Below the pieces are notes generated by a model. That model ran no database searches, was not told the DNA's origin, and saw only the letters and a program-made list of their open reading frames with translations. From Bacteroidota bacterium (GTDB lineage Bacteria; Bacteroidota; Bacteroidia; Chitinophagales; Saprospiraceae): a stretch of 21,704 nucleotides of DNA. The DNA lies in the NCBI GenBank assembly GCA_029573365.1, contig JAKQGD010000264.1, positions 1 through 21,704 of the forward strand, given 5' to 3'. Shown in pieces: positions 8,308-14,493 of this stretch. Position 1 is the stretch's first letter, and every line of letters starts with the position of its first letter. The translations under genes were made by a program, and so were the position numbers.

Positions 8308-9234
8308 ATGAATGTAAAAATCAGGTTTATCTATACGCTGATTGCTGTTTTCGGCGTATTTGTCTCAGGCTACTCACAGGAGGACCCTAAGCCCGTAAAA
8401 AAAGTAGTCATCATCAAAAAGATCAATGAAAATGGCAAGGTAACCGAAACCAGGCAGGAAGCCGAAGGCGAGGAAGCCGATAAACTCATCAATTCGCTCC
8501 CGACAGAAGACATCGAAATGGTCAATGTCGAAAAAAACAAGGATGGTAAAAATGTGATTACCATAACCAAATCCACTTCCGAAAAAGTAGTCAAATCTTC
8601 AGGAAAAGAGGGTCAGAAAGAAATCGAAGTCACTGCTAAGGTGGTGGATGGCAAAACAAAAGAAAAATACAAGATTATCCGCAAGGACAAGGATGGCAAT
8701 GAAAAGGTCATGGAATGGGACGGCGATGGAGAGATGCCTGCCGAACTGGCCAAAGAACTGGAAGTTGTCAACATCAATAAAAACATGACAAACGAAGGCA
8801 TGGAAATCACTATAGATGCCGACGATTCAGACAACAGTACCACCAGACCTGCCAGAGTTATCGTCATGGATAAAGCCCTGGAAGTGCCTGAAGGGAAAAA
8901 AGGAAAAATGACCTGGCATAGCAAAGACCATGCTCCGATGGCCCCCTCTGGAAAAATGGACAAGCCCAACAACAACAGGGCATCACTGGGAGTCATGATA
9001 GAAGATACTGACAACGGCGTGGTCATCACGGACCTCGTAGAAGGCTCCGCTGCTGCCGCTTCCGGCCTCAGAAGAGGAGATGTGCTCCTAAAGGTCAACA
9101 ATACATACATCTTTACTTCTAATGGACTGATAGATGCTTTGCACCCTTTCAATCCCGGTGACAAAGTCAAGGTGCGTTACATCAGAGAAGGAAAAGAAAA
9201 ATCAGCCACTACTGTGCTGAAGGCCAGGAACTGA
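8308..9234 (+). CDS. Periplasmic PDZ-domain protein of the BlaI-M56 operon
   Basis: This 308-residue protein has a signal peptide (hydrophobic 7-20, probable cut after GYS at 23), so it is exported. Residues 25-215 are highly charged and built of repeated short strand-plus-turn units (VVIIKKINENGKVTET, KNVITITKS, KEKYKIIRKDKDGNEKV). Residues 225-306 form a PDZ domain: the carboxylate-binding loop is SLGVMI (226-231), and GSAAAASGLRRGDVLLKVNN (246-265) is the classic PDZ helix and strand. No serine-protease triad is present, so it is an adaptor or sensor rather than a DegP-type enzyme. It starts 49 bp after the M56 gene with no terminator between and is followed by a strong one, making it the third gene of the operon. 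Binding the protease's C-terminal region or exposed C-termini of envelope proteins is plausible but inferred. Confidence 0.85.
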   Translation: MNVKIRFIYTLIAVFGVFVSGYSQEDPKPVKKVVIIKKINENGKVTETRQEAEGEEADKLINSLPTEDIEMVNVEKNKDGKNVITITKSTSEKVVKSSGKEGQKEIEVTAKVVDGKTKEKYKIIRKDKDGNEKVMEWDGDGEMPAELAKELEVVNINKNMTNEGMEITIDADDSDNSTTRPARVIVMDKALEVPEGKKGKMTWHSKDHAPMAPSGKMDKPNNNRASLGVMIEDTDNGVVITDLVEGSAAAASGLRRGDVLLKVNNTYIFTSNGLIDALHPFNPGDKVKVRYIREGKEKSATTVLKARN

Positions 9235-9256
9235 TTGTATAACCTAGAATAAAAAT

Positions 9257-9290
9257 AAAAGGCGGTCAGCATCTGGTCGCCTTTTGTTTT
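9257..9290. terminator. Strong bidirectional terminator after the PDZ gene
   Basis: AAAAGGCG (9257-9264) pairs with CGCCTTTT (9278-9285). Inside, GT/GT wobbles and CAG/CTG extend the stem to 13 pairs with a 3-nt loop. T-rich tracts follow on both strands (TTTTGTTTT on plus, TTTTATTTTTATT on minus). It can therefore also end the lipoprotein transcript arriving on the minus strand. Confidence 0.85.
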
Positions 9291-9401
9291 AATATTAGAT
9301 TTTGATATTTAGGTATATTTTCAACACAATTATTGATATTTACCAGAAAATAAACAAAATTGAGAAAAGTGTCATTTGTAAAATATGAGCTACTGAGCCA
9401 A

Positions 9402-9878
9402 CTAAATTGAGCCGGTAGATATTATTTTAGTACATTTATGTTCGGCCTTTTCACATGGTACACAAGTATTTCCTTGCGGAAAACACCTAGGGGTAGAAGA
9501 ACAATCAGTGGTAGTACAGGTTACTTTGTAGTCAATAACCGCATCTACATCATTATCCGCAACTAAGGCCCTGACAGATTTTACACCCTCACCTCTCGCC
9601 ACAACATAATATTTGTGGTCAATAAGCTCAATACCTACGGTACTTACTGACTCTTCCACTCCACTTTCGTGTAAAAAATTATTCCATGATTTAACCAAAT
9701 TGACTTCATCAACTGTCAGAACCGGAACACCATTAATATAAGTACCTATTATTTCAGACCTGGTTCTACTTTCTACCTTGTCCTCCCTTTTCTGGAACTG
9801 AGTTTTATCGTCTTTCCGACAGGAAAATACCAAAACAGAACTTAAAACAATCAAAAATAGAATTTTATAATACTTCAT
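9402..9878 (-). CDS. Small lipoprotein of unknown function
   Basis: This 158-residue protein has a lipoprotein signal: MKYYK, a hydrophobic core and VFSC with the lipidated Cys at residue 20, followed by RKDDK. The mature part has a charged linker, then about 85 residues of mixed alpha/beta character (ELIDHKYYVVARGEGVKSVRALVADNDVDAVIDYKVTC, in two segments). It ends in a Cys-rich tail with seven cysteines (CTTTDC, PRCFPQGNTCVPCEKAEHKC) that could form disulphides or bind metal. I do not recognise the family. It lies at the edge of the A/T-rich block and shares the terminator at 9257-9290. No operon partner is evident. Confidence 0.75.
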   Translation of the reverse strand: MKYYKILFLIVLSSVLVFSCRKDDKTQFQKREDKVESRTRSEIIGTYINGVPVLTVDEVNLVKSWNNFLHESGVEESVSTVGIELIDHKYYVVARGEGVKSVRALVADNDVDAVIDYKVTCTTTDCSSTPRCFPQGNTCVPCEKAEHKCTKIISTGSI

Positions 9879-10251
9879 TTTCCTAAAATTTATTAGTCTC
9901 CCTTACCTTGTTTTAAGTGGTGGTCAGGAATAATTCCACAAAATAATATAAAGACAACATCCGTAAATAGTCTACATCAATAAACCTGTAAAAACCCATG
10001 ATGTGATCAACACCATTGAGCTTAGCTCAGCTACCTCGGTTACAGACACATATGCTTCCATAACCGCCATGTCATTATTGGCAGCCTGTCAAGCAATCAG
10101 TATATTGCTGTACATACTACCCCAGCATTGTAATTAACGGATGCAATCTCAGACTTCCCTCGTCTTTCTCCCACAGAAAATCTAAGACAAATTTAAAGCA
10201 GTTTTTCCAAATATGCAAGTATTTTATAAAATTTTATCATAATTTTATTTC

Positions 10252-10268
10252 ATATATATATATATATA
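10252..10268. repeat. (AT)8.5 microsatellite
   Basis: Seventeen uninterrupted alternating A/T bases lie in an already A/T-rich spacer. Such runs melt easily and change length by slippage. No gene depends on it visibly. Confidence 0.85.
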
Positions 10269-10407
10269 CTAAATCAATGTTTTATAATTTATAAGAAAGA
10301 CTTAATCTTCACACCAGTAGAAGCAATTTAACCCTGTATGCTTGGCTCTCTGCTATTCAGGCAGAGAATAAATATTGATGGCCACGGGATTTAATCCCTC
10401 GTAAAAT

Positions 10408-10441
10408 AAAACGTTAATGTCGGCCGGAGTCTGGTCGTTTT
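10408..10441 (-). terminator. Possible terminator of the methyltransferase gene
   Basis: AAAACG (10408-10413) and CGTTTT (10436-10441) form a 6-bp stem just past the methyltransferase stop at 10449; on the minus strand it is followed by ATTTTA. The loop is long (22 nt, containing CGGCCG), so the call is weak. Confidence 0.35.
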
Positions 10442-10448
10442 CTTATTA

Positions 10449-11414
10449 TCAGGGCTTTTGATATATTGCAAAAACAAAGTCCGATGAATTCGATTTAAGA
10501 TATTTTTTCTCCCTGTGGATTAAGTCTTTGATAATGCCCTCTTCTTTGTCAATAAAGTGATGAGCAATATGTTTAAGGGTTGGAGCTAAAATATTGCCGC
10601 CCAATTCCACAAATTCTATTTCTCTAAATTTGGATCGTAAAACCGGAATGATTGATTCTGAATCTACACACTCAGACGGATCAGACAAAATCATTCTCAG
10701 CTTACCAGCTCGATAACATCTTGTTTTAAATCTATTTAGTTTTAATATTTTGCGAAAAGCCAAAGGTATTTCATTCAAACATATATTACAAAAATCAATC
10801 TGACTGGCCGGAAATATCAGCCTGTTAGGTCCTACATATTCGTTAATTATAAATAAACCATCCCTTTTTAAAGCCGGAAACAATGTCTTGGTCACCAAAT
10901 TATTAATATCTTTAAAATGGTGCAAGGAAGCGTTAAAAAGCAAGTAATCAATTGAATTTTCTTCCAGTTCTATATTATATATACTCCTTGTTTCAAAGTA
11001 TGTGTTATGTAAACTGGCACTTTTCGCCTTGTTTTGGGCAGTTCCAATTAAAGATTTCGAAATATCGTACCCCTCTACTTTAAGGTCAGGATTGAGTTTT
11101 GCAAAAAGTATTTCATGACTTCCGGCGCCGCAACCAAAGGAAACGAGTCTTTTATTATTTGTATCTCCAAAATACTTTTGAGTAACATATTGCTCATATT
11201 CTATATGCGGGTCTCCTGAGATTAAATAATTTCTATGTAATTTAAAATACGGTATAACCCACCAATTTGCATGTTCAAAATGATCCGAAAAAGACGAAAT
11301 GGTACGCTTGTCCCTCTTATAAGTAAATTTACTCAGAATAAATCTTAAGCCCCTTTGATGCAGCTTTATATACAGCTCAACAAAATCATCAAAAAATATT
11401 AAATTATTTAACAT
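10449..11414 (-). CDS. Class I SAM-dependent methyltransferase
   Basis: This 321-residue protein has a Rossmann-type methyltransferase core from about 85 to 195. The SAM-binding glycine loop is LVSFGCGAGS (90-99), the acidic residue after strand 2 is D117 in GYDIS, and NASLHHF (161-167) fits the post-IV motif of class I enzymes. Upstream is a helical N-terminal part of about 80 residues and downstream about 120 residues with Cys and charged helices, so extra substrate-recognition regions are present. The substrate is unknown; small-molecule or lipid/sugar methyltransferases share this layout. It lies in the A/T-rich block with clearly more A/T-ending codons than the core genes on both sides, consistent with acquisition by transfer (inference). 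No partner biosynthetic gene is adjacent. Confidence 0.85.
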   Translation of the reverse strand: MLNNLIFFDDFVELYIKLHQRGLRFILSKFTYKRDKRTISSFSDHFEHANWWVIPYFKLHRNYLISGDPHIEYEQYVTQKYFGDTNNKRLVSFGCGAGSHEILFAKLNPDLKVEGYDISKSLIGTAQNKAKSASLHNTYFETRSIYNIELEENSIDYLLFNASLHHFKDINNLVTKTLFPALKRDGLFIINEYVGPNRLIFPASQIDFCNICLNEIPLAFRKILKLNRFKTRCYRAGKLRMILSDPSECVDSESIIPVLRSKFREIEFVELGGNILAPTLKHIAHHFIDKEEGIIKDLIHREKKYLKSNSSDFVFAIYQKP

Positions 11415-11513
11415 AATTATTAATTACCATACATAGACTAAATTGTTACAGAAATAATTTATGCTTGAAAATATTGTTAACCAAATTTAAGATATAAATG
11501 TATAATTAGCTTA

Positions 11514-12227
11514 TTATTTGTAACTCAGAGTGTTTAATTCATCTTTAATTAATGTATACAATTCTTCTTCCCAGTCAATATTTTCAATTTCAGGGATACC
11601 ATCATCCTTTCTAAAATCTCTGGGACTTATTATGACTTTGATCCCTTTGCTTATTGCATAATTTGCCAATACAAAAACTTCCTCTATGGCTTCATCACCT
11701 ATGGGAATACACCCAATCGTTGATGCTTTGCCGTGAATGAAAATATCCTTTCCCATTTCATCGATGCTTGAAAGTTTGGTTTTAGCCTTGTCATACTCGT
11801 TTGGATAGTTGAGCTTCAGGGACAGATAATAAGAACTGTTGGGATTTAAATATTCAATCTTGTAAATCCCTTCCGGTATTTGTCTATCCCCGTCTCTTAA
11901 TTTTGGGCCTAATTTGCCACTGTATGCTGTAAACGGATATTCTTTCAGAAGTTTTATTCCGGAATCATCCTTGGTGTAAACTTGTAGGATTTTCTCTTCC
12001 TTAAATGCAACAAGTATAATTTCTTTTGGAAATTCCATTTTGTACCCAATCGTACCTATTCGCATCCCCAATCTTTCACTTACTTTATTTTCGATCTTGT
12101 TAAGTATCGTTTCAACCGTTTCTTTATCCATGAACTTATTAATCACCGGCATATATACAGACCTACCGAATTTGACAAAGATAATTCCAATTATTACAAA
12201 GCTTGATATGGTGATGTATTTCTTCAA
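11514..12227 (-). CDS. YafK-like L,D-transpeptidase-fold (YkuD) protein
   Basis: This 237-residue protein has an N-terminal hydrophobic anchor (about residues 5-20) and a YkuD catalytic domain (about 65-200). The signature is DIFIHGKASTIGCIPIGD, with His165 and the nucleophile Cys173. GPKLRDGDRQIPEGIYKI (107-124) and LNPNSSYYLSLKLNYPN (127-143) are typical of the YafK/DpaA branch. YkuD enzymes make or cut L,D-peptide bonds in peptidoglycan; E. coli YafK (DpaA) hydrolyses the link between murein and the Braun lipoprotein. Which reaction applies here is not readable. The start is TTG: an in-frame TAG lies just upstream and no ATG precedes the membrane anchor. It stands 100 bp before the methyltransferase on the same strand. 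Confidence 0.88.
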   Translation of the reverse strand: MKKYITISSFVIIGIIFVKFGRSVYMPVINKFMDKETVETILNKIENKVSERLGMRIGTIGYKMEFPKEIILVAFKEEKILQVYTKDDSGIKLLKEYPFTAYSGKLGPKLRDGDRQIPEGIYKIEYLNPNSSYYLSLKLNYPNEYDKAKTKLSSIDEMGKDIFIHGKASTIGCIPIGDEAIEEVFVLANYAISKGIKVIISPRDFRKDDGIPEIENIDWEEELYTLIKDELNTLSYK

Positions 12228-12250
12228 GTTATAACTTTTAACCTATATAC

Positions 12251-12302
12251 CAAACATACCAAACATTACAAAAATAACTTAAATCGGGTAAATAATTGCA
12301 AA
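12251..12302 (-). promoter_or_regulatory. Candidate promoter of the YkuD gene
   Basis: On the minus strand TATTTTTG (12269-12276) matches the -7 consensus TAnnTTTG, with TTTG (12299-12302) 22 bp upstream. A second exact -7 match, TATGTTTG (12251-12258), lies in a short direct repeat (CCAAACAT twice). The TTG start at 12227 is 20-40 bp downstream. In A/T-rich DNA such matches can be chance. Confidence 0.35.
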
Positions 12303-12331
12303 TTCTACAATTCTTAATCTACATAAGCTAT

Positions 12332-13615
12332 TCACAATTCTTCATTTGCAATTTGTAAATCTTCATTTTCCAAAGGGCTCTCTTTGGCTATATAGATAAG
12401 CTCACTGCAGTTTTCCTCCCTGAATATGCGGGCAGCAGTGTCCCTCAGCATCTCCCGTGTGATGGACCTGTAGCGGTGGGTTTCCTCATTGATGAGTGAG
12501 GCGTCGCCTATGGCCTCGAAATAGGCCAGGCTGATGGCTTTGTTGAGTACGCTGACCTCCCCAAAGGTGAGGCTGCTCTCGACGCTGTTTTGTAGTTTGG
12601 TGAGCTCTTTTTCAGGGATTAGCTCGGTAGCAAGGAGCTCCAGTTCGTGGCGTATGGCCGAGCGGGCTCGCTCCATGTTGACACCAGGCATGTTTTTACC
12701 TTCGATTATAAACAATCCGGGCTCTACGCTGCCTGAGATAAACGCGTCTATGGTACTGAAGAGCTGCTGTTCCTTGTACAGCCTCTGGTAAAATCTGGAT
12801 GACCGCCCCTGGGCCAGAACATCTGACAGCAGGTCACAGGCATAATACTCATCGCTGAGACGATCAGCCATGTGATAGCCGCGGTATATGGCGTCGTGGG
12901 GCACGTCGCTGTAAAGCACCTTCTGCCTAAGTACTGTCTGCGGCGGCTCGGCACATAGATCAGGGCTTTTGTAGTGGCCTGCAGGTATGTCTCCAAACCA
13001 CTTGCGGACGAGCGACTCCGTCTCCCCAAAATCTATGTTTCCTGCCAGGCAGAGGACAGCATTGTCGGGACGGTAATAACGGTAAAAAAAGTCTTTGACC
13101 TGCTCTAGGGTGGCATCAGAGATATGACTCATTTCTCTGCCTATGGTGGGCCAGCGGTAAGGGTGGTACTGCCATGCCAGCTCACTGAGGTGGTGCCACA
13201 TATCGCCGTAGGGCTCGTTGAGGCACGTTTCCTTAAACTCTTCGACGACCACTTTTTTCTGGGTATTGAGACTTTTCTGGCTAAACCGCAGCTTATTCAT
13301 TCGGTCTGACTCGAGCCAGAGTACGGTTTCGACATTGCCTGCGGGTACAAGGTCGTAAAAATTAGTAAGGTCGTTGTTGGTAAAAGCGTTGTTTTCTCCG
13401 CCGGCTTCCTGTATGTGCTCGTCAAAGTCTGCCACATGCTCAGACCCGCCAAACATGAGGTGCTCAAAAAGATGGGCAAAGCCGGTCCTGGTAGGGTCCT
13501 CGTACTTGGATCCTACGTTATATACCACATTGACGGCAATCATGGGTGTGGATTTGTCCTGGTGCAGGATGACCCTGAGCCCGTTGTCGAGCACCAAACG
13601 CTGGAAATCGATCAT
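12332..13615 (-). CDS. M16-family zinc peptidase (HxxEH-bearing subunit)
   Basis: This 427-residue protein is one M16 half-molecule, with the inverted zinc motif HLFEH at 48-52 and the distal Glu ligand in VVVEEFKE (E125 or E126). GGENNAFTNNDLTNFYD (72-88) and the second-half segment GRSSRFYQRLYKE are also typical. M16B peptidases degrade peptides in a clam-shell made of one active and one inactive domain or subunit. No signal peptide is visible, so it is probably cytoplasmic. The gene begins 6 bp after the rsmI stop and is its operon partner. In many Bacteroidota a second M16 gene with the R/Y half follows directly; here the A/T-rich block follows instead. The short acidic tail after LIYIAKE carries no known motif. 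Confidence 0.92.
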   Translation of the reverse strand: MIDFQRLVLDNGLRVILHQDKSTPMIAVNVVYNVGSKYEDPTRTGFAHLFEHLMFGGSEHVADFDEHIQEAGGENNAFTNNDLTNFYDLVPAGNVETVLWLESDRMNKLRFSQKSLNTQKKVVVEEFKETCLNEPYGDMWHHLSELAWQYHPYRWPTIGREMSHISDATLEQVKDFFYRYYRPDNAVLCLAGNIDFGETESLVRKWFGDIPAGHYKSPDLCAEPPQTVLRQKVLYSDVPHDAIYRGYHMADRLSDEYYACDLLSDVLAQGRSSRFYQRLYKEQQLFSTIDAFISGSVEPGLFIIEGKNMPGVNMERARSAIRHELELLATELIPEKELTKLQNSVESSLTFGEVSVLNKAISLAYFEAIGDASLINEETHRYRSITREMLRDTAARIFREENCSELIYIAKESPLENEDLQIANEEL

Positions 13616-13621
13616 TACTCT

Positions 13622-14320
13622 TTACTCTTTTTCTTTAAAATCTGTGGTCTTGCCTTTGCCGGCACCTTCTACGATGATGACAATCTCACCGCGGGCCGCT
13701 CCCCCTCCAAAATGTGTGAGGGCCTCATCCAGCGTCAGCGTCACTATCTCTTCGTGTAGCTTGCTGATCTCTCTGGCAACACATACCCGGCGGTCGCCCC
13801 CTGTATGTTCGCGGAGCTCCTCCAGACATCTGATCAGCCTCTGTGGTGACTCGTACATGATAAATGTAGCGTCCAGCGATGCCAGATGCCGCAGCCGTGT
13901 TTGCCTTCCTTTCTTATGAGGCAAGAATCCTTCAAACCAGAACCTGTCTGCCGCCAGACCTGATGCCACGAGGGCAGGCACAAAAGCTGTAGGGCCCGGA
14001 AGACAAGTCACCTCCAGACCCAGGGCACGACACTCCCTGACAAGCAGGAAGCCGGGGTCCGAGATTCCAGGTGTGCCGGCATCAGAGATGAGGGCTATAT
14101 TTTTGCCTGCAGCGAGTTGTTCTGTGATACCTTTGAGGGCCTTGTGTTCATTAAAGGCGTGAAATGACCACATAGGTTTTTTTATCTCAAAATGCTGTAA
14201 CAGCTTGCTGCTGGTACGGGTATCCTCGCACAGGATGACGTCGCACTCCCTGAGAACCCGCAGGGCTCTCAGTGTTATGTCTTCAAGATTTCCGACGGGC
14301 GTAGGCACCACGTACAGCAT
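13622..14320 (-). CDS. rsmI: 16S rRNA (cytidine-1402-2'-O)-methyltransferase
   Basis: RsmI 2'-O-methylates C1402 of 16S rRNA, near the ribosomal P site. The 232-residue protein shows the tetrapyrrole-methylase-like fold with TPVGNLEDIT (7-16), CEDTRTS (31-37), SDAGTPGISDPG (79-90) and LPGPTAFVPAL (107-117). It is shorter than the 286-residue E. coli enzyme because it lacks the C-terminal helical extension, as in other Bacteroidota. I chose ATG 14320, giving the typical opening MLYVVPTPVGN. A TTG eight codons upstream (14344) overlaps a perfect -7 box and would lie outside the transcript. The frame ends 6 bp before the M16 gene, so they form an operon. Confidence 0.93.
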   Translation of the reverse strand: MLYVVPTPVGNLEDITLRALRVLRECDVILCEDTRTSSKLLQHFEIKKPMWSFHAFNEHKALKGITEQLAAGKNIALISDAGTPGISDPGFLLVRECRALGLEVTCLPGPTAFVPALVASGLAADRFWFEGFLPHKKGRQTRLRHLASLDATFIMYESPQRLIRCLEELREHTGGDRRVCVAREISKLHEEIVTLTLDEALTHFGGGAARGEIVIIVEGAGKGKTTDFKEKE

Positions 14321-14341
14321 ATTATCTATATTAAGCGGAGA

Positions 14342-14376
14342 CAAAATTAAACATACAATGTCGCTGCAGTGACAAA
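14342..14376 (-). promoter_or_regulatory. Candidate promoter of rsmI
   Basis: On the minus strand TAATTTTG (14342-14349) matches TAnnTTTG exactly, with TTTG (14373-14376) 23 bp upstream. The ATG at 14320 is 21 bp below the box. This supports the shorter RsmI start. Confidence 0.5.
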
Positions 14377-14493
14377 ACAGGCATAAATCCGTTAAAATGT
14401 TGTTGCCGGAGCCATATTTTGACGTTCAGACTATGGTACCTCTCAACACTTATGGGCAGGCAATTGTTACAATTATCCGTAAATTTCAACTAG

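Larger units (their letters stand above)
9879..10448. other. 570-bp gene-free A/T-rich stretch
   Basis: No open frame longer than about 40 codons is convincing here on either strand. The centre (about 10000-10150) is less A/T-rich and shows short protein-like reading fragments on the minus strand, broken by stops and frame changes; this could be a decayed gene. The right part has a (TA)n run, a 7-bp hairpin (10347-10353 with 10361-10367), a 6-bp odd palindrome (10386-10398) and a possible terminator near 10408-10441. Confidence 0.5.

Noticed and set aside
8613..9170. Antisense open frame (185 codons) opposite the PDZ gene
   Set aside because: It is Ser/Leu-rich low-complexity text typical of the reverse of a charged gene; the PDZ reading has clear domain motifs.
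13374..13919. Plus-strand open frame (181 codons) across the rsmI-M16 junction
   Set aside because: Both minus-strand genes here have unmistakable family motifs; the plus reading has none.
14321..14344. TTG start for RsmI eight codons upstream
   Set aside because: It overlaps a perfect -7 promoter box, and the ATG at 14320 gives the family's usual N-terminus.
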